8,628 nucleotides of DNA from Acidobacteriota bacterium. Lineage in GTDB: Bacteria > Acidobacteriota > Blastocatellia > Pyrinomonadales > Pyrinomonadaceae. Location of the stretch: contig JAHEEZ010000154.1 in assembly GCA_024640445.1 (NCBI GenBank), positions 1 to 8,628 of the forward strand, written 5' to 3'. The notes beneath the pieces are model-generated. The model searched no databases, was not told where the DNA came from, and saw only the letters and a program-made list of their open reading frames with translations. Shown here piece by piece: positions 1 through 5,767 of the stretch. Position numbers and translations under genes: made by a program. Position 1 is the stretch's first letter. The number at the start of each line of letters is the position of its first letter.

Positions 1-1003
1 TTGCGATCTGTTCAAGTGTTCTTCCTTCGTAATCCTTGTGCGCCGCGCAGGAAGTGATCAGAACCTTGTCCGCGCCCCCGACATTGTCCAGGCTATTCTC
101 CACTTCCGTCCGGTCCTCGTGCTTTCTGCTGGGTACAAGCACGGTGATCGTCGATGCCCACGCCGTGTACGGATAGACATCAGCCGTCACGTCCAGCCCC
201 TGTTTTCGAAATCCTTCGATCAAAACGGCCGCGTCCGCAGACTTGCCCCAAACGATTCGATTTCCCGCCTTTATGTGCGAGATCTGAACCGGAACTCCGG
301 CTTCCGAGCCTATACTCACCGCCTCGCGTATTGCATCAAGAAGCCCATCCTCTTCATCGCGAATATGGGTCATGTAGAACCCGCCGAACTTTCCGACCGC
401 CTTCGCGAGTGCGATCAGTTCGTCAGTCGATGCCGAAAAGCCTGTGTCGTATTCGAGACCCGATGACAGGCCGAAAGCGCCTTCCATCATCGCGCGTTCA
501 GCGAGCTCAGCCATCCGTTGGATCTCTCCGTCGGTTGCCAGGCGTGCGTATCCGCCTTTCATCACCTGTTCGCGAAGCGTCGCGTGCCCGATGAACGCCC
601 CTACGTTCACAGCGACCCTTCCGTCGAGAGCCGAAAGGTAGGGTCCGACGGGAAATGGAGAACCGCCGTCCGGACCAACCATGATCGTGGTGATGCCCTG
701 CGAAACCTGTGTTAGCGCGGAGCCTTCGCTTTTGAGACCCTGCTCCGAGTGATTGTGTATGTCGATAAAACCCGGAGCGAGCACAAGCCCTCGTGCGTTG
801 ATCACTTCTTCTCCCCTGCGGGGAGTGAGTCGTCCGACGGCGGTGATTGTGTCGCCTTTGATCCGCACATCCGCGGTGAAAGCTCTTCTGCCGGTGCCGT
901 CTACAATGGTCGCGCCGCGTACCAGGATCGTGCCGGCGCTTACCGTTTGAACCTGAAGAACGGCAGATAGCAGAAGAGCGGCGGTCATCGCGAAGATTTT
1001 CAT
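1..1003 (-). CDS. N-acyl-D-amino-acid deacylase (D-aminoacylase) family amidohydrolase, exported, 3' end cut by the window edge
   Basis: A minus-strand reading frame starts at ATG 1003 and stays open to base 1 (334 codons seen; the C-terminus lies outside). Residues 1-23 look like a signal peptide (one Lys, a hydrophobic run, VSA before Gly24), so the enzyme is probably periplasmic. Residues 25-80 form the usual beta-sandwich start of amidohydrolases, ending in APGFIDIHNH, whose HxH pair is His83/His85. Further family marks are GHATLR (139-144), MTHIRDEEDG with His213, and ISHIKAG with His243. The 30-residue gap between these two histidines matches the zinc histidines of D-aminoacylase. Family members hydrolyse N-acyl-D-amino acids or related dipeptides. 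The family cysteine in VGNCG is replaced here by Asp112 (VGPDGG), so the exact substrate is uncertain; a related hydrolase of peptide or cell-wall fragments is possible. The gene diverges from fabG and has no Shine-Dalgarno. Confidence 0.85.
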   Translation of the reverse strand, partial: MKIFAMTAALLLSAVLQVQTVSAGTILVRGATIVDGTGRRAFTADVRIKGDTITAVGRLTPRRGEEVINARGLVLAPGFIDIHNHSEQGLKSEGSALTQVSQGITTIMVGPDGGSPFPVGPYLSALDGRVAVNVGAFIGHATLREQVMKGGYARLATDGEIQRMAELAERAMMEGAFGLSSGLEYDTGFSASTDELIALAKAVGKFGGFYMTHIRDEEDGLLDAIREAVSIGSEAGVPVQISHIKAGNRIVWGKSADAAVLIEGFRKQGLDVTADVYPYTAWASTITVLVPSRKHEDRTEVENSLDNVGGADKVLITSCAAHKDYEGRTLEQIA

Positions 1004-1009
1004 AAGCGG

Positions 1010-1037
1010 ATGATATGCAAAAAACGGTCCGCGTCAA
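1010..1037 (-). promoter_or_regulatory. Sigma70-like promoter of the amidohydrolase gene, possibly leaderless
   Basis: On the minus strand, TTGACG (1032-1037) and TATCAT (1010-1015) are separated by 16 bases. Only six bases (CCGCTT) lie between the -10 box and the ATG at 1003. Transcription would therefore start at or within a base or two of the start codon, giving a leaderless mRNA. This fits the absence of any purine-rich ribosome binding site. The hexamers are seen directly; the start point is inferred from normal -10 spacing. Confidence 0.55.
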
Positions 1038-1043
1038 ACCGTT
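1023..1043. promoter_or_regulatory. Inverted repeat straddling the -35 box, possible operator
   Basis: AACGGT (1023-1028) and ACCGTT (1038-1043) form a perfect 6-base inverted repeat with a 9-base spacer. The two arms flank the TTGACG -35 hexamer of the minus-strand promoter. This is a natural position for a repressor in the 111-base gap shared by the amidohydrolase and fabG. No regulator is encoded nearby, and arms of this length can arise by chance. Confidence 0.3.
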
Positions 1044-1114
1044 CCGGCGCCGCCGGGGCTCGTTTCCTACACACGCTGTTTTTTGCTAATGTAATCGAAA
1101 GTTTTCAAACAGTT

Positions 1115-1867
1115 ATGAGCAAACAATTCGAAGGAAAGGGCGCTATCGTCACCGGAGCGACGCGCGGAATTGGAAAGGCGGCGGCGGTCGAGCTGGCAAA
1201 GCGAGGCTGCAATGTGGCGTTCAATTACGCGAGCAGCGCGGAAGCGGCAGAAAAGGTGAAAGCCGAGATCGAGGCGCAGGGCGTGAAGGCTTATGCCGCT
1301 TCATGTGACGTGGCAAACACGGACGCTGCGGCGGAGTTCGTAAAGGAAGCGAAAGAGGCGCTCGGTTCACTTGATTTTCTCGTCAACAACGCCGGGATCA
1401 CGCGCGACACACTGATCCTCAGGATGAAGGAAGACGACTGGGATTCGGTCATCGACACAAATTTGAAGGGCGCCTGGAACTTCGCGAAGGCCGCTGTCCG
1501 GCCGATGATGCGGAACGAAGGCGGCGGCGTGATATTAAATATCTCGTCGATCAGCGGAGTAGTCGGAATGCTCGGTCAGACGAACTACTCGGCATCAAAA
1601 GCGGGCATGATCGGACTGACAAAAGCGCTGGCTAAAGAGGTCGCCAGCCGCAACATCACCGTGAATGCATTGGCCCTCGGAATGGTGGCTACGGATATGA
1701 CCGATGAGATGAACGCGGAGTTCAGGGACAAGATACTTGAACAGATCCCGCTTGGAAGGTTCGCCGAACCGGGCGAGGTCGCCGATATCATTTGCTTCCT
1801 GCTTTCGGATTCAGCCAAGTACATCACCGGCCAGGTAATACAGGCGGACGGCGGACTCGCAATGTGA
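1115..1867 (+). CDS. fabG: 3-oxoacyl-[acyl-carrier-protein] reductase (FabG), short-chain dehydrogenase/reductase
   Basis: This 250-residue cytosolic enzyme is of normal FabG length. It reduces 3-oxoacyl-ACP to 3-hydroxyacyl-ACP with NADPH in each round of fatty acid elongation and works as a tetramer. Visible motifs are the cofactor-binding TGATRGIG (13-20), CDV with Asp65, NNAG (91-94), and the catalytic set Asn116, Ser145, Tyr158 and Lys162 in YSASK. The C-terminal stretch has the FabG-like PLGRFAEPGEVA and ends in ADGGLAM. The frame is open upstream to 1010, but the added residues are not FabG-like. ATG 1115 gives the standard N-terminus directly before the Rossmann strand. No Shine-Dalgarno is visible. 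No other fab gene is in view, so a role in another 3-ketoacyl reduction cannot be ruled out, but the match to FabG is close. Confidence 0.92.
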   Translation: MSKQFEGKGAIVTGATRGIGKAAAVELAKRGCNVAFNYASSAEAAEKVKAEIEAQGVKAYAASCDVANTDAAAEFVKEAKEALGSLDFLVNNAGITRDTLILRMKEDDWDSVIDTNLKGAWNFAKAAVRPMMRNEGGGVILNISSISGVVGMLGQTNYSASKAGMIGLTKALAKEVASRNITVNALALGMVATDMTDEMNAEFRDKILEQIPLGRFAEPGEVADIICFLLSDSAKYITGQVIQADGGLAM

Positions 1868-1889
1868 TGACCCGAAGCGAACGGGAATA

Positions 1890-1944
1890 CCGGAAGCGTT
1901 CGGCTTATAATTGAGGCCCGCGCTGTCCGGTTTTTTGTTTTTTT
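1890..1944 (+). terminator. Intrinsic terminator of fabG, T-run abutting the next start codon
   Basis: CCGGAAGCG (1890-1898) pairs with CGCTGTCCGG (1921-1930). This gives a 9-bp stem with a single bulged G (1925) and a 22-base loop, followed by TTTTTTG and seven further T (1931-1944). The T-run ends exactly at the rhomboid ATG (1945). A competing imperfect hairpin at 1872-1903 (CCGAA with TTCGG outside, CGG with CCG inside) uses the left arm and could form first. Confidence 0.7.
1906..1911 (+). promoter_or_regulatory. Consensus -10 box inside the terminator loop, likely rhomboid promoter
   Basis: TATAAT matches the sigma70 -10 consensus exactly. It lies 33 bases before the rhomboid ATG, in the loop of the fabG terminator. 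No good -35 hexamer is found 16-18 bases upstream, and there is no TGn extension. A transcript starting near 1918 would lack the left arm of the terminator stem and so escape termination. Confidence 0.45.
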
Positions 1945-2970
1945 ATGGAATACGTCAACGACGAAGAAAAGCCCAGACCAACGCCGGAAGAATACCTGGC
2001 GGAAAGAAAGAGGTCGATGCGTTCGAAATCGCTTTGGGCGATCGGGATCGGCGCGGCTCTGATCTCAGGACATCTTCTGCTCTTTGCCTTTGTCATTCTT
2101 GGCGGAGAACCAAAAACCGTGGTCGGTTGGGCGGACCTCTTCAGAAGCATCTATTTTCTGCTGGGACTATTTGCGATGGCCGGGGGCATTTATGGCCTCC
2201 GGGAGTCGAACCGTCTGACTTTGGAGGACCTGGTTCCGAGCCGTGAGGCCATCGAGTTCGCGCGAAAGATCGAGTTCATAAAACCGTACTTCTCATACAC
2301 GTTGGCCGGTTCGCTGATCGCCGTATTTATTACACAGATGGTTGTAGACGCCGGGAGCCGGACCGCCGATGACGCCCTCTCGCTCTCGATCCAAAGGGCA
2401 GGCCTGGTAAAGAGCCTGATGTTCGCCGACGGCGAGTGGTGGCGGCTTCTGACCGGAGCAATGGTCCACGGGAGCGTTCTGCACATCTTCTTCAACGGTT
2501 ACGCGCTTTACGGATTCGGGTCGCTGGTCGAATACGTTTCGAACAAGGCGCATCTCGCGATCGTGATGCTCCTGGCAATCCTTTCGGGTGCCATCGCAAG
2601 CACGATCTTCATGCCGGACACACCCACGGTTGGAGCCTCCGGCGGCATTATGGGACTCATCGGCTATTTGGCGATCTACGGACTGCGTAGAAGAAGACAG
2701 CTTATGCCGGGCTTCCTGAGGGCAATGCTGACTAACATCGCCTTTATCGCAGCATTCGGGATCATCGGCTTCAAAATAATCGACAACTTCGCCCATTTCG
2801 GCGGCCTGCTGGTCGGAGTCGCGTACGGCTTCATTTCGATCCCCAGGGACCTTCGCGAAGATCCGCGCCGGGTCCCGGCCGCCATCGATATCCTCGGCTA
2901 CGTCTCGGTCGCGATCTTTGTGGCCGCATGCATTTTCAGCATCCTCTTGATCAAGGGCGCGATCGGCTAA
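1945..2970 (+). CDS. Rhomboid family intramembrane serine protease
   Basis: This 341-residue inner-membrane protein cleaves other membrane proteins within or next to the bilayer. Rhomboid hallmarks are in order: GEWWRLLT (163-170), HIFFNG with His180 and Asn184, GASGGIMG with the nucleophile Ser232, and NFAHFGG with the catalytic His284. The Ser-His dyad is therefore intact. In front of the core lie a charged Pro/Glu-rich tail (1-27) and two extra hydrophobic segments (about 30-52 and 67-85). One more hydrophobic segment lies at the C-terminus (about 313-338). Eight or nine membrane spans are likely in total. ATG 1945 directly follows a T-run and has no Shine-Dalgarno. ATG 2017 (Met25) is preceded by GAGG and would start just before the first membrane segment, so it is a real alternative. 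trmB follows after 39 bases, probably co-transcribed. The substrate is unknown. Confidence 0.9.
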   Translation: MEYVNDEEKPRPTPEEYLAERKRSMRSKSLWAIGIGAALISGHLLLFAFVILGGEPKTVVGWADLFRSIYFLLGLFAMAGGIYGLRESNRLTLEDLVPSREAIEFARKIEFIKPYFSYTLAGSLIAVFITQMVVDAGSRTADDALSLSIQRAGLVKSLMFADGEWWRLLTGAMVHGSVLHIFFNGYALYGFGSLVEYVSNKAHLAIVMLLAILSGAIASTIFMPDTPTVGASGGIMGLIGYLAIYGLRRRRQLMPGFLRAMLTNIAFIAAFGIIGFKIIDNFAHFGGLLVGVAYGFISIPRDLREDPRRVPAAIDILGYVSVAIFVAACIFSILLIKGAIG

Positions 2971-3009
2971 GATCAGCGCGGTTCAGATCCGATCGGCTCA
3001 TATTCTCAA

Positions 3010-3651
3010 ATGGCACGAGCAAGAGTACATCAGCACGTAAATCCGCTGGCGAAGTACTATCGCGAGCTGCCCGTAGAACCGCTTGTTCTGGAACAAGTAT
3101 TCTCCGATCCTTCCCTGCCTCTGCATCTGGACATAGGCTGCGCCCGCGGCCGGTTCTTACTTGAAATGGCGCGGATCGACAAGGAGCGCAATTACCTGGG
3201 GGTCGAGATCCGCGAGCCGCTTGTCGATGACGCCAACCAGATCCGCGCCGAGGAAGATCTGAGGAATCTTCATTATGTCTTCTGCAACGCTACCATCGAT
3301 CTCGATGCCCTCCTGGGTAAGATCCCGGAAGGTGTTCTGAAACGAGTCACCATCCAGTTCCCGGATCCCTGGTTCAAGAAAAAACACGCAAAGCGGCGGA
3401 TGGTAAAGGATTCGATGGTCGAGGCGATCGCCGATCATCTTTCGCCGGACGGCGAGGTGCTCCTTCAAACGGATGTCGAATTCGTAGCTGAGGAAATGGA
3501 TGAGATATTTGCGAATTCCGGAAGGTTCGAACTCAGCGACCTCGGGTCGAATCCCCTCCCGGTGAAAACGGAAAGGGAGATCGCGGTCGAGAACAAAGGC
3601 CTGCCGATCTTTCGGCAGATGGCGAAATCAAAAAGAGACGGACCCAGATAG
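3010..3651 (+). CDS. trmB: tRNA (guanine-N7-)-methyltransferase TrmB
   Basis: This 213-residue cytosolic enzyme transfers a methyl group from S-adenosylmethionine to N7 of G46 in the tRNA variable loop. The SAM-binding motif LDIGCARGRF is at 40-49, followed by YLGVEIRE (62-69). The family signature QFPDPWFKKKHAKRR spans 116-130 and contains the tRNA and catalytic contacts. The C-terminal TEREIAVE (187-194) corresponds to the conserved TxxE element. Length and motif order are normal for the family. ATG 3010 gives the expected N-terminus; no Shine-Dalgarno is seen. The gene lies 39 bases after the rhomboid gene on the same strand and converges on the M48 protease gene. Its last codons (KSKRDGPR) overlap the stem and T-run of the terminator that serves the opposite strand, which may explain the basic tail. 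Confidence 0.95.
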   Translation: MARARVHQHVNPLAKYYRELPVEPLVLEQVFSDPSLPLHLDIGCARGRFLLEMARIDKERNYLGVEIREPLVDDANQIRAEEDLRNLHYVFCNATIDLDALLGKIPEGVLKRVTIQFPDPWFKKKHAKRRMVKDSMVEAIADHLSPDGEVLLQTDVEFVAEEMDEIFANSGRFELSDLGSNPLPVKTEREIAVENKGLPIFRQMAKSKRDGPR

Positions 3652-3693
3652 ATGCGGGTCATCTGCTGGATCCGTGTTTATCTGTGTCCGTCT
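3625..3693 (-). terminator. Intrinsic terminator of the M48 gene, embedded in the trmB 3' end
   Basis: AGACGGACCCAGATA (3636-3650) and TATCTGTGTCCGTCT (3679-3693) are complementary at 14 of 15 positions, enclosing a 28-base loop. A small inner hairpin, GATG-CGGGT-CATC, lies at 3651-3663. On the minus strand the stem is followed by CTTTTTGATTT (3635-3625), a usable T-run. The stem starts 37 bases past the M48 stop. On the plus strand the following bases (TATGCTTTGG) are a poor T-run. The trmB stop codon (3649-3651) lies at the end of the left arm. Confidence 0.65.
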
Positions 3694-3729
3694 TATGCTT
3701 TGGAAGCGGAGCCCAAACGGCACTCCCGC

Positions 3730-5142
3730 TCAGTCATTTAGCTGCACCGAGCGGACCATGTTGTTGAAAGCACGACTATAATTGTAGCTCTGGCCTTCCG
3801 GCGCCACACCCGCGATATAGAACAAATTTCCGTTCCGGAGACCCGTGGCGTAGATAAGCACGTTCTCAATATCGCCCGTTATCGGTGAACGCCCGGAAAG
3901 TTTGACCGCGTACGCTGTCCTGCCGTCGATCGTAGTCCTCGAATATCCGGTTGCCTGCTGCAGATAGGTGTTCGCCTGCAAAAGGCTTCTCACGTATTCT
4001 TCGGTCGCGGCTTCCAGCGTCCTCTGGCTTGTCGTTTTTATCCCCGCGATCGCCCCGTGCGTGATTCCCTGGTCTCCATACGCCCCATCCGGCGCGAACC
4101 AAACCTCATTCTGGGTTTCGAACTGGTCCCAGTTTTCAGGCACGCTAATCGAAATGGTGTTTCCGGCACGGTAGACACGGGTCCGGTTTGAAGGGTAGGG
4201 AACGGTGTTCTTGTAGGTCCCGTTGGCCATACCGTTGCCTGCGCCTTGGTTGCCTTCCTGCGAGGTATTCTTCTGTATTTCTGCCATCGTCTGTGCCGGA
4301 GGCAGCGATTGCAGGTATTCCTTCGTTCGGCCGAAATCACGAGTGTATTTGATCGGGTTGTTAGAGACCCGCAGAAGATTGGATTCGCGATTGATAGTCT
4401 CGTACCGGCTTTCGGGATTCGGGTGGCTGCTGAGCCATTCCGGTTGCCTGCCGCCTTCGCTCTGGGCATTAATGGTCTTGAACATGTTTGCCAGGTCCCT
4501 CGGATCGTAACCGGCGTCTGCCAGGATCCGCGCCCCAAGTATGTCTGCCTGATTCTCGTACTCCCGGCTGTATTTCAGAAAGAACCCCGCCGCGACCATC
4601 GCTCCAAGCTGAGCGCCGGTCTGTCCCCCCAGGATAGCGCCGCCGAGGATCGCTCCGATGCCGAGGATCTGATTTAGCGGATTGCTTTGCTTTGTCGCCT
4701 GCGCTGTGCCGTGGCGGAGCGCCACGTGGCTGATCTCGTGCGCCATCACGCCCGCCATCTCACCCTCATTCTTGGCGGCCTGTATCATTCCGCGGTTCAC
4801 GTACATCGGGCCGCCCGGAAGCGCGAATGCGTTTATGTCACTCGCATTCACGATCTTGAAACGATACTGGAATTCAGGATGTTGAAACTCCCTGGGTATC
4901 GCGGACACCAGTCGGTTTCCGACGTCTGCGAGATAATCCGCCGAGGTCCTCTGTTCGATCAGAGGGAACTCGTTTTCGACTTTCGCGGAGTATTCGTTCC
5001 CGATCTTGATGTCATCCTGGATCTGATACTTGTTCTTCGGCATTCGGATCTCCGTTTGCGCGAATGCCGCAAAAGGCGCGGCAAGCAAGACCCAAATGAA
5101 GAATGCCGACGAGACCGTTCTTATCGAGTGAATTCTATGCAT
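3730..5142 (-). CDS. Exported M48 family zinc metalloprotease (BepA/LoiP-like) with an extra C-terminal domain
   Basis: This is a 470-residue protein. Residues 1-28 form a signal peptide (basic start, hydrophobic core, AFA before Gln29), so it acts in the periplasm or at the outer membrane. The peptidase domain covers about 40-260 and includes NAFALPGGPMYVNRGMI (104-120), the zinc motif HEISH (His135, Glu136, His139), a Gly/Ala-rich hydrophobic stretch (157-189), SREYENQAD with the third zinc ligand Glu196, and SSHPNPESR (238-246). All catalytic residues are present. Relatives degrade or help assemble outer-membrane proteins. After a Gly/Asn-rich linker (about 292-316) comes a second domain (about 325-470) beginning ISISVPENWDQF. 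It looks like a compact alpha/beta domain, possibly PsbP/DcrB-like, but I cannot assign it. The start is firm: GGGAGG lies 5 bases before ATG 5142. It converges on trmB. Confidence 0.92.
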   Translation of the reverse strand: MHRIHSIRTVSSAFFIWVLLAAPFAAFAQTEIRMPKNKYQIQDDIKIGNEYSAKVENEFPLIEQRTSADYLADVGNRLVSAIPREFQHPEFQYRFKIVNASDINAFALPGGPMYVNRGMIQAAKNEGEMAGVMAHEISHVALRHGTAQATKQSNPLNQILGIGAILGGAILGGQTGAQLGAMVAAGFFLKYSREYENQADILGARILADAGYDPRDLANMFKTINAQSEGGRQPEWLSSHPNPESRYETINRESNLLRVSNNPIKYTRDFGRTKEYLQSLPPAQTMAEIQKNTSQEGNQGAGNGMANGTYKNTVPYPSNRTRVYRAGNTISISVPENWDQFETQNEVWFAPDGAYGDQGITHGAIAGIKTTSQRTLEAATEEYVRSLLQANTYLQQATGYSRTTIDGRTAYAVKLSGRSPITGDIENVLIYATGLRNGNLFYIAGVAPEGQSYNYSRAFNNMVRSVQLND

Positions 5143-5147
5143 ATTTT

Positions 5148-5183
5148 CCTCCCGATCGAGGTAAGAGGCGGTATCACCTCGAT
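5148..5183 (-). promoter_or_regulatory. Stem-loop directly before the Shine-Dalgarno of the M48 gene
   Basis: ATCGAGGT (5155-5162) and ACCTCGAT (5176-5183) are a perfect 8-base inverted repeat with a 13-base spacer. On the minus strand the repeat is followed after one base by GGGAGG (5148-5153), the Shine-Dalgarno of the M48 gene. It could be an mRNA hairpin at the ribosome site or a palindromic operator. No clear -10/-35 pair was found in the rest of the 205-base gap up to 5347; a weak TTGCCT lies near 5220. Confidence 0.45.
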
Positions 5184-5347
5184 TCCGGACCTTAAAAGCT
5201 TATCAGAAATGGGAAATCAGGCAAAAATTACCTGCAGGGCGGGCTTGTGATGAAAAGTACCGGGCCGGAAGTTCGCCGCACGAAGGGAGAGCGGCCTCCA
5301 GCTAGAATTGGTTTTGATCTTGAATCTAAGAAAAGGGGACGCCGGGG

Positions 5348-5551
5348 TCAGGCTTCGGCAGCCGCGGGCACGGGCGCGGTTTCTTCAGCACCCTCAGAGT
5401 ATGCGTGGTCCCTTTCGGAAATCGGTTCCAGAACTTTCCGTATGCGGTTGATCAGGAGAAGCGCGTCCTTTGACTCGATCTTCTGGCCATCTTTTCTGTC
5501 CGCGAGGACCGCGAAAGCGAGATCGTTTTCCAGTTCATTTACCAGCTGCAT
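5348..5551 (-). CDS. Small acidic protein of unknown function (67 aa)
   Basis: I do not recognise this protein. It has 67 residues, with 14 acidic and 8 basic ones (net about -6), and no signal peptide or membrane segment, so it is probably cytosolic. Residues 2-18 and about 26-42 look like amphipathic helices (the second contains SKDALLLINRIRKVLE). The tail from about 50 is rich in Ala, Pro and Glu and probably disordered. The start at ATG 5551 is supported by AAGGG eight bases upstream. The frame is open back to a stop near 5625 but offers no ATG, GTG or TTG there. Codon use resembles the neighbours. The opposite strand also has an open frame here (5247-5624), but its Ser-rich composition looks like an antisense by-product. 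The gene diverges from pstS behind a Pho-box-like promoter, which suggests a link to phosphate supply. This is inference only. Confidence 0.65.
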   Translation of the reverse strand: MQLVNELENDLAFAVLADRKDGQKIESKDALLLINRIRKVLEPISERDHAYSEGAEETAPVPAAAEA

Positions 5552-5644
5552 ATTTTTGCCCTTGCCGTTTTCACGGCGGCTAATTTCGGTTTCGGGGGTC
5601 CTGGCCGAGATATCGCGGGATTAATTTCTATCGTAAATGACGAC

Positions 5645-5674
5645 CTTATATGCCGTATGTTAGAACAATGTTAA
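5645..5674 (-). promoter_or_regulatory. Promoter directed at the small acidic protein gene
   Basis: On the minus strand, TTAACA (5669-5674) and TATAAG (5645-5650) are 18 bases apart, each one base from the sigma70 consensus. The -35 hexamer is itself one of three 11-base-period repeats. The expected start point near 5638 gives a leader of about 87 bases before ATG 5551. Confidence 0.5.
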
Positions 5675-5689
5675 CTAAATGTTAAATAG
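5657..5689. promoter_or_regulatory. Pho-box-like array: three direct repeats with 11-base period
   Basis: ATGTTAGAACA (5657-5667), ATGTTAACTAA (5668-5678) and ATGTTAAATAG (5679-5689) share ATGTTA at an exact 11-base spacing. On the opposite strand the core reads TTAACAT or CTAACAT. Direct repeats of one helical turn are typical for PhoB/PhoP-family response regulators (E. coli CTGTCAT units, Bacillus TTAACA units, cyanobacterial TTAAC units). The array lies 106 bases from the small gene and 195 bases from pstS. Binding by a Pho regulator is inferred from architecture plus the pst neighbourhood. Confidence 0.6.
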
Positions 5690-5767
5690 ACTTCCGGAAA
5701 AACTGCCAGTCACGGTTTTTTGAGATAGATTTAATGAAAATGCGTTAGGCTTTTTGCTTTAATCTTG

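Noticed and set aside
507..1037. 176-residue minus-strand ORF
   Set aside because: Arg/His-rich out-of-frame shadow of the amidohydrolase gene, whose own frame shows clear family motifs.
2960..2998. Direct repeat CGATCGGCT, 30 bases apart, at the rhomboid-trmB junction
   Set aside because: GATC/CGATCG-rich words recur across the window; nine bases twice gives no support for a functional element.
3601..3618. Perfect 7-bp hairpin CTGCCGA-TCTT-TCGGCAG
   Set aside because: Lies wholly in trmB coding sequence (codons for the conserved GLPIFRQ region) with no T-run; probably chance.
4687..5250. 187-residue plus-strand ORF opposite the M48 start
   Set aside because: Antisense to the signal peptide and zinc motif of the M48 protease; biased composition and no recognisable domain.
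5275..5295. GCCGC/GCGGC hairpin as terminator for the small acidic gene
   Set aside because: Only 5 bp with an 11-base loop and no T-run on the minus strand.
5247..5624. 125-residue plus-strand ORF opposite the small acidic gene
   Set aside because: Ser/Arg-rich composition typical of an antisense shadow; the minus-strand frame has better codon use, an SD and a promoter. Kept only as the alternative.
5732..5750. Mini-ORF ATGAAAATGCGTTAG (MKMR) in the pstS leader as an attenuation peptide
   Set aside because: Four codons with no ribosome site, and no terminator/antiterminator pair that it could control.
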